Shown: positions 1-8,005 of the stretch, one piece after another
Numbering within the stretch: position 1 is the stretch's first letter
Layout of the letters: the number at the start of each line of letters is the position of its first letter
Origin: Bradyrhizobium elkanii USDA 76
GTDB taxonomy: Bacteria; Pseudomonadota; Alphaproteobacteria; Rhizobiales; Xanthobacteraceae
Assembly (NCBI RefSeq): GCF_023278185.1
Contig: NZ_CP066356.1
Location: forward strand, 6,192,001 to 6,256,000
Reading direction: 5' to 3'
Length of the DNA stretch: 64,000 nt
The notes under the pieces: model-generated
Database searches by the model: none
What the model was told of the DNA's origin: nothing
The model's input: the letters and a program-made list of their open reading frames with translations, nothing else
Program-made: the position numbers and the translations under genes

Positions 1-902
1 GCGATTTCCGGTAGGCGAACCGAGAACATCGTCGCGCAGAACTGGCTGAGCGGTGCGAACACCAACAGCAGGATCCGCAGCGACGCGCTCGCGTCCAGCC
101 CGATGAGAAAGCCGCAGACCGGGATCAGCCCGATGCTGCCGATCCAGTAGGTGAGCGAGGTCGCGACGAACCAGCGACCGTTTCGAAACAGCCGCTGCAG
201 CGAACCGCGGAAGATTCTGGCTTGCGGCCGGGCCAGCTCGCTGGTGCGGGCCAGCAGCAGGCTGCCGGCGAGCGCGGCCGAGATCGCGATACACGCCATC
301 GCCGCCGTCGCGCCGGCGAGCTTGAGCGCGATCATCAGCCCGGCCGAGACGACCAGCGCCACGCAATAGGTCAGCGAGGACGCCAGCGCGCGCGGCAGTC
401 TGCCGTCGAGATAGCAAATCCGGCGGAACATGCTCTGCAGGCGAACCGCCGGGATCGCAAGCCCGGTTGCGATCACGAGCCCACCGGCGTCTCCGCCGAC
501 GGCGACGATTACAAGGCCCGCACTCACCAGCAGAAGGCCGAGCGCACCCGAGGCGAGCAGTGACGACAGATAGAGGCCGAGCCGCAGCTGCGGCCATAGC
601 GATTTCGGGATGCGGTGCGCGGTCGCCGGCAACCCGTCGTCGAACAGGCCGCGCAGAAACACCGCCTCGATCAGGATCGAGAATGACCAGGCGACGCTGA
701 ACCTGCCGAATGAATTGATGTCGAGCACATTGGCGAGCACGATCGTCAGCACGAAGGCGGACCCGCTCAGCAGCGCCTGATCGATCAGGCCAAGCGCGAC
801 ATTGCCCCCGGCACGCCGCAGCCGGCGAAGCAATCCGCTCATGGCACCGGCGACCCGGGTCTGGGCCGCCGCCCGGTCCAGCCTGTCGGTCAACGCGCTC
901 AC
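1..902 (-). CDS. Wzx-like polysaccharide flippase, 3' end outside window
   Basis: The reading frame is open from a GTG at 902 to base 1, so about 300 N-terminal residues are visible and the C-terminus is missing. The start overlaps the stop of the upstream polymerase gene as GTGA; an internal ATG at 842 is a second possible start. After a short basic N-terminus the protein is almost all hydrophobic helices, with a segment reading LIDQALLSGSAFVLTIVLAN, typical of the polysaccharide transporter (PST/Wzx) family that moves undecaprenyl-linked repeat units across the inner membrane. Its position as the last visible gene of an operon with Wzy, Wzc and Wza homologues supports this. The family call is from hydrophobicity, the start region and context. 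Confidence 0.72.
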   Translation of the reverse strand, partial: MSALTDRLDRAAAQTRVAGAMSGLLRRLRRAGGNVALGLIDQALLSGSAFVLTIVLANVLDINSFGRFSVAWSFSILIEAVFLRGLFDDGLPATAHRIPKSLWPQLRLGLYLSSLLASGALGLLLVSAGLVIVAVGGDAGGLVIATGLAIPAVRLQSMFRRICYLDGRLPRALASSLTYCVALVVSAGLMIALKLAGATAAMACIAISAALAGSLLLARTSELARPQARIFRGSLQRLFRNGRWFVATSLTYWIGSIGLIPVCGFLIGLDASASLRILLLVFAPLSQFCATMFSVRLPEI

Positions 903-2191
903 GCCTCACTCACCCGTAGTCTGTTGAACGTCCGCCGCGGCGCCATTTGCAGCCTGGCCTCCGGGCCGAAATAGCACCAGAACACCAGCACGCAGCCGAA
1001 ATAATTGTGCAGCAGCTGGCTGGAGTCATTGGCCGACGCGATCACGACGAACAGCAGCATCGCGAACGGCGCCATACAGTACATCCCTCTCCGCTCGAAC
1101 GCGAAGACGATGGTGTTCCACAATGCGAGCGCCAGCAGCAGCATATAGAGCGCACCGCCCAGCAGGCCGAACTGGAGAAAGGCGTCGAGATAGGAATTCT
1201 CGAATGAGCCGAACTCGGTATTCCACGGCGCCATGCTCGTCAGTTCGTTCACGGGCGAGTTCGGCAGTTCGTTGAAGAATCCCGAAAACCCGTAGCCGAG
1301 CCAGGGGTGCTGCCAGAAGAAGTGCGGCCAGACCGACCAGAGGAACGAGCGGCCGGTCAGGTTTCCACTGCGGCCGACCAGCCCGTACAACTCGTCGCTC
1401 GGCACGGCGAACACGACAAGCGCAACGAAGGCGAGGCCGAGCCAGTAGATCGAGGCAGCGCCCCTGTGCCCGAGCACCACCAGCAGCAGCCCGAAGGTCA
1501 CGGCAAGCGCCGTCAACATGCTGATCAGCGGTCCTGCGGCGCCGGCCGCGGCGAGCGCGAAAAAATGACATCCCATCAGCAGCAGCGTCCAGCCGAATTG
1601 CCGCCGCGGTCCTGCCAGCATGCGCACGAAGCAGATCAGCACCATCAGGCCGAAGAAGGCGCCCGCGAGGTTCTTGTGACCGAACACGCCGGCATAGGCC
1701 TGGGTTCCGAGCACCGTCGGCCGGTGCAGCGGGTCGTAATCCCATTGCGAGCCGATTACCGGAAACAGCAGAACGTGAACGATCAGCACCACGATCCCGA
1801 TCCGGAACAGCGTATCGACGAGACGATCGACCGGGCAGCTGATCACAACCCACGCCGAGAACATCGTGGTCAGCAGATACATCGCGAACTTGATCGACGA
1901 GCCGGCGGGGTCGGCGCTCAGCGCCAGCGATACCAGGGCGAAGGCGATGAACGTCAGGTAGAGATGCGATTGCAGCATCAGCAGGCCGAAGCGCTGCCGG
2001 TCGATCGCAACGTGCAGCATCAAGAGGAGGTAGAGCAGCAGCCATGCGCCGCGGAACAGCGTGGATTCCCCGGCCCTTTCCGCGAACGAGATGCCCTCGA
2101 TGAAATTGAACAGGAAATAGATGCAGCCGAGCACCATCACCAGATAGGCGTGCAGAAAGACATCGGTTCGCAGCCACCATCTGCCGATCAT
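899..2191 (-). CDS. O-antigen ligase/polymerase-like membrane protein (Wzy-type), 430 aa
   Basis: A polytopic inner-membrane protein with ten or more hydrophobic segments. The FGHKNLAG motif near residue 175 matches the conserved HKN motif of the O-antigen ligase/Wzy_C superfamily, followed by a periplasmic region with GYGFSGFF and FENSYLDAFLQFG, the usual second conserved block. It probably polymerises or ligates lipid-linked repeat units in the periplasm. The start at 2191 overlaps the glycosyltransferase stop as ATGA; an upstream in-frame extension to 2359 would lie inside the glycosyltransferase gene and is low-complexity Arg-rich, so it was not used. This is one of three proteins of this superfamily in the locus. 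Confidence 0.85.
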   Translation of the reverse strand: MIGRWWLRTDVFLHAYLVMVLGCIYFLFNFIEGISFAERAGESTLFRGAWLLLYLLLMLHVAIDRQRFGLLMLQSHLYLTFIAFALVSLALSADPAGSSIKFAMYLLTTMFSAWVVISCPVDRLVDTLFRIGIVVLIVHVLLFPVIGSQWDYDPLHRPTVLGTQAYAGVFGHKNLAGAFFGLMVLICFVRMLAGPRRQFGWTLLLMGCHFFALAAAGAAGPLISMLTALAVTFGLLLVVLGHRGAASIYWLGLAFVALVVFAVPSDELYGLVGRSGNLTGRSFLWSVWPHFFWQHPWLGYGFSGFFNELPNSPVNELTSMAPWNTEFGSFENSYLDAFLQFGLLGGALYMLLLALALWNTIVFAFERRGMYCMAPFAMLLFVVIASANDSSQLLHNYFGCVLVFWCYFGPEARLQMAPRRTFNRLRVSEA

Positions 2192-3303
2192 TGCACGGCC
2201 TCCTGCCGGGCCGGCGCCCTCAAGAGGTGATCGACCGCGGCGGTGAAACGCGCCGCGGCGTCGGCAAGCGCATCGCGTCGCACGCTCTGCCGGGCGTGCC
2301 GCGACATCGCTTCCCAGCGCGCGGGATGTTCGAGCAAGCCGCGCGCCGCATCGACCCAAACCTGTTCATCGAGCGCGCAAACATAACCATTGTCCTGGTC
2401 ACGGACCAACTCACCGCCTGCCCCGACATGGGGAGACACCAGGCAGGGAACCCCGCACTGCAGGGCCTCGTTGCACACCAGGCCCCATGGTTCCAGCAAT
2501 GAGGGCAGCAGCAGCAGCCGCGACTGCAGAAAGACGTCCGATATCGCCTGCCACGGCAGGTAGCGGTCGTGGCGGACATCGATGCCGGCACCGCCGAGCC
2601 GCGCCAGCATGCGCTGTTCGGCGGCGCCGGACCCGACCACGCGCACCTTCAGCCCGGGCACGATCCGGCCAAGCGCGATCGCGACGTTCTCGAAGAAGAT
2701 CGCGTTCTTGGCGTCGTCATTGAGGCGGGCGCACCAGAGCAGATGAAATGGACGGTCGTGGAATGCCGGCACAATCGCCGGCGGATCCCATGCCGGCACC
2801 AGCGGCACCACGAACAGATCGTCGGCACGAACGCCCTCGCCGCGGAAATACGCCCTGCCCTTGTCGCTGCAACACACCACTGCGTCGCACTGGCGCAGCA
2901 GCCAGGGCCGCGCCAGACGGTGATAGGCGGTGTTCGGCATCGTCTCGCGCCAGCCGTCGATCGTCAGCGCGAGCGCCTTGCCGTTGGTGCGCGCCCATGC
3001 CGCGCCGGCCAGCATCGAGGGATACAGGCCGTTGACGAACAGCAGGTCGGGCGCGAGCGCATTCAAGGCACGTCCGATTCCGATATTGACATGGGTGTGA
3101 CGCGACCGCGACAGCGGGATCGATACACCCGGCACCGTGCGCGTGACGTAGCGCGGCGTGAACGAGCCGGCCCAGGCGCGATCGGCCTCCTGCGGCGTAC
3201 AGGACAGTACGGCGAGATCCAGCCCACGGCTGGCCAGCTCGTTGTAGAGACGGTTGGTGTAAGGTGTGATCATGTTGTTGAAGACGACCACGCGCGACGC
3301 CAT
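2188..3303 (-). CDS. glycosyltransferase family 4 (GT-B), 371 aa
   Basis: N-terminal Rossmann-like half begins ASRVVVFNNMITPYTNRLY, with the acceptor-binding start usual for GT4 enzymes. The C-terminal half carries LLPSLLEPWGLVCNEALQCG, the E-x7-E nucleotide-sugar binding motif of retaining GT-B enzymes, preceded by a linker (LLWCARLNDDAKN) that normally marks the donor domain. It should add one sugar to the lipid-linked repeat unit on the cytoplasmic face. It lies 3 bp downstream of the methyltransferase stop and overlaps the next gene by 4 bp. The donor sugar cannot be told from sequence. It is the only ordinary glycosyltransferase seen in the visible part of the locus. Confidence 0.9.
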   Translation of the reverse strand: MASRVVVFNNMITPYTNRLYNELASRGLDLAVLSCTPQEADRAWAGSFTPRYVTRTVPGVSIPLSRSRHTHVNIGIGRALNALAPDLLFVNGLYPSMLAGAAWARTNGKALALTIDGWRETMPNTAYHRLARPWLLRQCDAVVCCSDKGRAYFRGEGVRADDLFVVPLVPAWDPPAIVPAFHDRPFHLLWCARLNDDAKNAIFFENVAIALGRIVPGLKVRVVGSGAAEQRMLARLGGAGIDVRHDRYLPWQAISDVFLQSRLLLLPSLLEPWGLVCNEALQCGVPCLVSPHVGAGGELVRDQDNGYVCALDEQVWVDAARGLLEHPARWEAMSRHARQSVRRDALADAAARFTAAVDHLLRAPARQEAVQ

Positions 3304-3306
3304 GGC

Positions 3307-4059
3307 TTATCGGTCCTGTGGCGGCGCCGAGTCGTGCCGGCAGATCGCCCCGCAATGATAAGTCGCAAGACGGGTCGCGACCCCTGGGCTGACCGTCAAC
3401 AGCGACCTCCGCACGATGCTCTTCGCGAGCCCCTTCATCCGCGACGAATGAAAAGCATGCACCGGCAGGCTGTGGTCCCAGGTGCCGAAGTCCTTGACCT
3501 TGAGCCCCACGGTCTCCAGCAGCAGCCGAAACGTATCGGGCGTGTAGAAATTGATATGGCCGATGTCGAGCGTCGATTGCAGCGCCCGGCGACTGGTCCG
3601 CGCGTGCAATTCGCAGGGCACCTCGACATAGATGAAGTCCCGCGAGACGCGGGCGAGTTCGTAAAGCAATGCGCGCGGTTCGGGCACGTGTTCCAGCACG
3701 TGGCTGGCATAGACGAGGTCGAACGATCCGTCGGCGAACGGGATCGTCGTACCGTCATAGCTGGACCAGCGGAATGGAGCTGAAGCTGCGCCGTCGATCT
3801 CCAGATTGGTCGCGGGATCGATCACGTCGATGCCGGTGAAGTCGCGGCCGACGCCGATCGCCGACAGCCGCGCCAGCACGGCGCCGGTGCCGCAGCCGAC
3901 CTCGAGCACATTGCCGACCCTCGCGGCGGCTGCGCCGAGCAAGCCGGCGATATGATCGGCCTTGTCGACCGCGCAGACGCGGCGCCAGTCGCGCTCCTGC
4001 GCCGAATAGACGCCCTCATAATGCGCGTTGTGCTGTCCGACGCAAAATTCCATCGTCAT
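3307..4059 (-). CDS. class I SAM-dependent methyltransferase, 250 aa
   Basis: Motif I is clear as NVLEVGCGTGAVLARL near residues 50-65, followed by FTGIDVIDPA (acidic ribose-binding loop) and FADGSFDLVYASHVLEHVPE, the motif IV/post-I block of Methyltransf_11/25-type enzymes. Within an exopolysaccharide operon the natural role is methylating a sugar or capping a chain, but the substrate is inferred only from context. Start and upstream stop overlap as ATGA, and the next gene begins 3 bp after its stop, so it is translationally coupled on both sides. Confidence 0.88.
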   Translation of the reverse strand: MTMEFCVGQHNAHYEGVYSAQERDWRRVCAVDKADHIAGLLGAAAARVGNVLEVGCGTGAVLARLSAIGVGRDFTGIDVIDPATNLEIDGAASAPFRWSSYDGTTIPFADGSFDLVYASHVLEHVPEPRALLYELARVSRDFIYVEVPCELHARTSRRALQSTLDIGHINFYTPDTFRLLLETVGLKVKDFGTWDHSLPVHAFHSSRMKGLAKSIVRRSLLTVSPGVATRLATYHCGAICRHDSAPPQDR

Positions 4060-4898
4060 GGCCTAGCCCTCGCCTCCGGCGGCATTCGGGCAAGCTCGTC
4101 GAAGCGATCGTTCGATTTGTGCTGCCAATTGCGCCGCTCCGCCGGCGAGCGGCGGTCGAGATCGTATCCAATGTCGGCCATGGTGGTGGTCAGGATGTCG
4201 ACGTTCCGTTGCGGGACAGCTGCGAGGCCGGCCAGCAACTTGTCGCGGTGCACCCAGCCCGGTCCCTTCAGGAGATCGATTGCCTCGGTGTACAGTTCGG
4301 TCTTCACGAGACGCGCGAACTCGGCAACCACGTCGGACGAAAGGTCGGCCGGCAGCGCGTCGAACATTGTAAGCGCCATCGCGCTGCGCTTGACCACGAT
4401 CCAGCCCTCGTTCGGTCCGAGCCGGTACGACATCCGCAGCAGGTCGAAATTGGCGTCGCTCAAACCTTGCCTCGTATTGCGAAGCCAGAACAGCACCAGC
4501 CAGAGATAGGGATCGGCCGGCGCGCAGCCGAGCGATTTGCGGACAGCTTCGTCAAGCTCGCCCATCCGGGCGTCGACCTGCTCGCCGGATGCGAGCGCGT
4601 TCTCGGCGCGCCGCAACCGGATCACCGCCGCGCTGCGATCGATGGCCGGCATGCAATCCTTTTCCGCCACGGCGCGCGACAGCAGCGGACCGAGGTCATC
4701 GAGTTCGGCGTCGCTGACCGGTACGTTGCGAAGAATCAGGTCCTTTGCGCCGTCGAGCCGGGTCTGGTCGACAAAGTCCGGCAAGGTGGTGGTGCCCCAG
4801 GCGACGGACGAGCACGCGACCGCGGCCAGCAAGCCGCGCGCAAGCCAGGCGGCTGCGCGCCCGGGCATCCCACCGTGCGCCTCACTCGGTGTAGCCAT
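4056..4898 (-). CDS. helical-repeat periplasmic or membrane-anchored protein of the EPS locus
   Basis: I do not recognise a named family. The N-terminus holds one hydrophobic stretch (WLARGLLAAVACSSVAWG) that could be a signal peptide or anchor, followed by an all-helical domain of about 240 residues with TPR-like phrasing (RLRRAENALASG, PYLWLVLFWLRN, FDLLRMSYRLGPNEG). It resembles the protein at 13830-14438 over the middle region, with matching W, LxMSY and final helix positions. It starts inside the end of the BY-kinase gene; ATG 4898 (17-bp overlap) and ATG 4868 (just after the stop, preceded by a GAGTGAGG run) are both possible. Its stop overlaps the methyltransferase start. Probably an accessory polymer-assembly factor. 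Confidence 0.7.
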   Translation of the reverse strand: MATPSEAHGGMPGRAAAWLARGLLAAVACSSVAWGTTTLPDFVDQTRLDGAKDLILRNVPVSDAELDDLGPLLSRAVAEKDCMPAIDRSAAVIRLRRAENALASGEQVDARMGELDEAVRKSLGCAPADPYLWLVLFWLRNTRQGLSDANFDLLRMSYRLGPNEGWIVVKRSAMALTMFDALPADLSSDVVAEFARLVKTELYTEAIDLLKGPGWVHRDKLLAGLAAVPQRNVDILTTTMADIGYDLDRRSPAERRNWQHKSNDRFDELARMPPEARARP

Positions 4899-7155
4899 AT
4901 CGCCCATAGTGCGAGTTGTAATAGTAGTTCTTGCCGCCATAGCCGCTATAGCGGCTCATCGCCGCAATATCGGCCTTGTTGAGCACGACGCCGAGCAGGT
5001 TCTCGTTGACCGCTCGCGCACTGCGCAGCGCGCGCTCGACCACCTGCACCTGGGTCTTGCCCCATTCCACGATGAAGACGAAGGAATCGACGAAGTGGGC
5101 GGTGATACGGACATCGACCACCGGCGTGAGCGGCGGGAAATCGACGATCACGTAATCATAATGGCTGCGGGCCCCGTCGATGAAATCCCTCATCTGGTCG
5201 GAGGCCAGCACGTCGTGCGAATGCGCGATGCGCGAGCGCGTGGCGCCAGGCAGGAAGGCGAGGCCGGTCTCGGGATCGCGCCATAGCGTGTCCTGCAATG
5301 TCGCATTGTTCGACAGCACGTCGAGGATGCCGCGCTCGGCAGTCGCGGCGACCTTGCGGCTGAGCGAGGGATTGCGCAGGTCGCAATCGATCAGGAGCAC
5401 GCGGGCCCCGCTCTGGGCAACCAGTTGCGCAAACACGAAGGCGAGCGTCGACTTGCCCTCGTTGGGCAGCGCCGAGGTCAGGCCGAGGATCTTTGACGGC
5501 TTGGTGACGTTGAGGTCGGCATTGACCTTGATCGAGCGGATCGCTTCCGAGAACCGCGAGAACGGCGAATCGATCGCCGCCCACAGCACCGGCTCGTCGC
5601 CGCGCCGGATCGTGCGCGGACCGATCGGCAGATTGGAACGACCGGCGACCGGCGCCTTGATCTGGCCCGGCGAGACGCGGGGAACGATGGCGACGCAGTC
5701 GGCCTCGAGGATCGTCTCGACCATTTCAGCGGTGCGGAACACCCGGTCATAGAGGTCGCGCAACACGCCGAGCCCGAGCCCGGCGATCAGGCCGCCGAGC
5801 GCCGAGAGCGCGAGCACGACCAAGGTCTGCGGATGGCTCTTGCCGAGCGGACGCGAGGCGCGGGTGATCACCCGCGCCTCGCTGACCGGGAACGACTGCT
5901 GCTGCACGTTTTCCATGTAGCGCTGCAGGAAATTGTCGTAGAGCGAGCGATAGGTCTGCGCCGAGCTCTCGAGCTCGCGCAGCGTGACCTGCGCCTGGTT
6001 AGTCGACTGCGACTGCGACACCGAGTCGTTCACGGCGCGCTCGATCTCGTTCTGGCGCTGCAGGGCGATCGCATAGTCGCTCTTGTAACTTTCGGCGAGC
6101 CGCTTCAGCTCGTCCACGATCGACGACTGGATCTCGCGCATCTGGTTGCGCAGGTTGACGGCGGCCAAATGATTGTAGCCGTAGCGCGACGACCAGTCGG
6201 CCTCGCGATTGGCCAGCTCGAGATATTGCGAGCGCAGCTTGGTAATGACCTGGTTGTTCAGGGTATCGGCCACCGTCGCATCGGGGACGCCGCCCTTCAC
6301 CACCGCCTCGATGCGGTCGAGCTTGGCCTTGGCGTCGGTGACCTGCGACTTCACGTGGAGCAGCTGGGTGTTGAGCTCGCCGAGCTGCTGCTCGTTGAGC
6401 AGCTTGCCGCTGGAGGTGACGATGTTGTTGGTCTTCTTGTAGTCGAGCACCGCGCGCTCGGCGTTGGATGCCTGCGTGCGCAGCTCCTGGATGCGGTCCT
6501 GCAGCCAGACGCTGGCGCGCCGCGTTGCCTGATACTTGGAATCGAGCTGGTCGACGATGTAGGCGTCGGCGACGGCATTGGCGATCTGCGCCGCGCGCTC
6601 GGGATCGAGCGATCGGAAGCTGACCTCGATCACATAAGTCATGCCGCGGCGGCGGACGTCGAGCTGCTTCTGGAACGTGCGGACCGCGCGCCGGGTCCGG
6701 TCGAACTCGGTGGGCGGCGCGCCGCCGGCGAGCAGGCCGGACACGAAATCGACCACAGCTCCTACCGCGCCGGCTCTCGAGCCGACGAATTCCGGATCCT
6801 CGTTGAGCTTGAGGTCGCGGATCACCGCGAGCGCCACATTCTCCGATTTCAGGATCTCGACCTGGCTCTCGACCGCGGCGGAATCGACCGGGGCCTCGCT
6901 CACCGGCGATTGCTGCTGGAAGGCCTGGAATTTGCGCGTGTCGATGATCATCGTGGCAAGCGCCGTATAGCTCGGCGCCGCCGTCATCAGATAGCAGATG
7001 CCGCCGAACAGGCAGAGCCCGGCGGTCCCGAGGATGACCCAGTATTGCCGGAGCAAATAGGTGCCGAAGGCGTCGAAGGTTTCCGCCAGCGACGGCAATT
7101 CGGCCGGACGATTTCTTAAGTCGACAGACGGCGAAATCTGGTTGCGCTGAAGCAT
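4882..7155 (-). CDS. exoP: Wzc/ExoP-type polysaccharide co-polymerase and BY-kinase, 757 aa
   Basis: Two transmembrane segments (about residues 35-55 and 435-460) flank a large periplasmic Wzz domain with long coiled coil and a GNVR-like end. The cytoplasmic part is a bacterial tyrosine kinase: Walker A in LTSALPNEGKSTLAF near residue 560, Walker A' in VLLIDCDLRNPS near 587, and a later VIVDFPPLTPVVD Walker B. The last 20 residues hold a tyrosine cluster (SGYGGKNYYYNSHYGRYGYT), the usual autophosphorylation tail. It controls chain length and export together with the Wza-like lipoprotein at 9552-10736. An AGGA lies upstream of the ATG. No LMW tyrosine phosphatase gene accompanies it here. Confidence 0.95.
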   Translation of the reverse strand: MLQRNQISPSVDLRNRPAELPSLAETFDAFGTYLLRQYWVILGTAGLCLFGGICYLMTAAPSYTALATMIIDTRKFQAFQQQSPVSEAPVDSAAVESQVEILKSENVALAVIRDLKLNEDPEFVGSRAGAVGAVVDFVSGLLAGGAPPTEFDRTRRAVRTFQKQLDVRRRGMTYVIEVSFRSLDPERAAQIANAVADAYIVDQLDSKYQATRRASVWLQDRIQELRTQASNAERAVLDYKKTNNIVTSSGKLLNEQQLGELNTQLLHVKSQVTDAKAKLDRIEAVVKGGVPDATVADTLNNQVITKLRSQYLELANREADWSSRYGYNHLAAVNLRNQMREIQSSIVDELKRLAESYKSDYAIALQRQNEIERAVNDSVSQSQSTNQAQVTLRELESSAQTYRSLYDNFLQRYMENVQQQSFPVSEARVITRASRPLGKSHPQTLVVLALSALGGLIAGLGLGVLRDLYDRVFRTAEMVETILEADCVAIVPRVSPGQIKAPVAGRSNLPIGPRTIRRGDEPVLWAAIDSPFSRFSEAIRSIKVNADLNVTKPSKILGLTSALPNEGKSTLAFVFAQLVAQSGARVLLIDCDLRNPSLSRKVAATAERGILDVLSNNATLQDTLWRDPETGLAFLPGATRSRIAHSHDVLASDQMRDFIDGARSHYDYVIVDFPPLTPVVDVRITAHFVDSFVFIVEWGKTQVQVVERALRSARAVNENLLGVVLNKADIAAMSRYSGYGGKNYYYNSHYGRYGYTE

Positions 7156-7284
7156 TTCGTCCTATCGCCGCGCCGGCAGGTTGATGCCTGCCCTCGCGCC
7201 CTCCAATGATCCTGCGAAGCGTCCCGCCGCCGACACCGAAGCGCGTTGCTGCAGAGAGTTCTCCATTGGCGATCGGACGTCCGC

Positions 7285-7947
7285 TCAGGGAGTTACTGTT
7301 GAAATGAGTGTGGTGCCAGTGCCCGTGGCCGTACCGGTCGTCGTGCTACCCGAACTGCTGACCGACGAGGTGAAGCTGAAAATGCCGGTGTTCACGCTGT
7401 TGCCGTCGATGGCCTCGAGCGTGCCGCCTCCGGCGCCGCTGGCACCGAGCGCGCTGGTCTGGCCGCCGGATGCACCGGCGCTGCCCGCGCCGCCGGCGCC
7501 GGTCGCAGCGGTGCCGCTGTCGCCCGACGCAGCGGCAAACGCCATCACGGTGTCGAGATCCTTGGTGTCGGCAATCGCCTGCTGGATGCGCGTCGCGTAG
7601 GGCTGGTTGCTGCGCACCACGATGCGCGCGGCCTGGGCGAGACCGGCGGCGATCGCCGTCTTCTGATCCTTGCTTGCCTTGGCGATCAGCGCAATCAGCG
7701 GGTCGAGCGACGTCGGATCGTTGAGCGCGAAATCGCGCGCCCGCGAGGTCAACTCCACGCCCGCATTCGGATATTGGGTCAGCAGCTGCTCCGGATTGGC
7801 CTTGAAATTGGTGACCGCCTGGGACAGCTGGATCAGTCCGCCAGGGGTCTCCGCCATCGCCGCGCCACCGGGCACCGCGAGCACCAACATCACCAGCATC
7901 GCGAGGCGCGGAGCGGAAAAACCGCCGGATCGCTCAAATGTGAACAC
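7285..7947 (-). CDS. secreted low-complexity protein of the EPS operon, 220 aa
   Basis: The GTG at 7947 is chosen because AGGGAG precedes it by about 6 nt. It gives a basic N-terminus, a hydrophobic core (MLVMLVLAVPG) and a signal-peptidase I site after GGAAMA. The mature protein has a helical part of about 110 residues (IQLSQAVTNFKANPEQLL, IAAGLAQAARIVV) and then a Gly/Ala/Ser-rich stretch ending in Thr-Gly-Ser repeats, a typical extracellular disordered tail. Function unknown; its place between polymerase and BY-kinase suggests a periplasmic or released accessory protein. A perfect inverted repeat abuts the ribosome-binding site. A longer in-frame extension to 8103 overlaps the upstream gene and was rejected. 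Confidence 0.72.
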   Translation of the reverse strand: MFTFERSGGFSAPRLAMLVMLVLAVPGGAAMAETPGGLIQLSQAVTNFKANPEQLLTQYPNAGVELTSRARDFALNDPTSLDPLIALIAKASKDQKTAIAAGLAQAARIVVRSNQPYATRIQQAIADTKDLDTVMAFAAASGDSGTAATGAGGAGSAGASGGQTSALGASGAGGGTLEAIDGNSVNTGIFSFTSSVSSSGSTTTGTATGTGTTLISTVTP

Positions 7948-7957
7948 AGCTATCTCC

Positions 7958-7982
7958 CTAACGAATACTAACAGTTCGTTAG
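7958..7982 (-). promoter_or_regulatory. inverted repeat abutting the SD of the secreted EPS protein
   Basis: Perfect 8-bp arms CTAACGAA and TTCGTTAG separated by 9 nt. On the minus strand the second arm runs directly into GGAGATAGCT and the GTG start at 7947, so the AGGGAG Shine-Dalgarno overlaps the stem edge. It lies in the 58-bp gap after the polymerase stop. It could be an operator or an mRNA hairpin that tunes translation of the downstream gene. Confidence 0.5.
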
Positions 7983-8005
7983 CATAGTCAGAGTTATCGC
8001 GCCAA

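Noticed and set aside
2191..2359. N-terminal extension of the first Wzy-like protein
   Set aside because: It lies inside the glycosyltransferase gene and is Arg-rich low complexity; the ATGA overlap at 2191 is the natural start.
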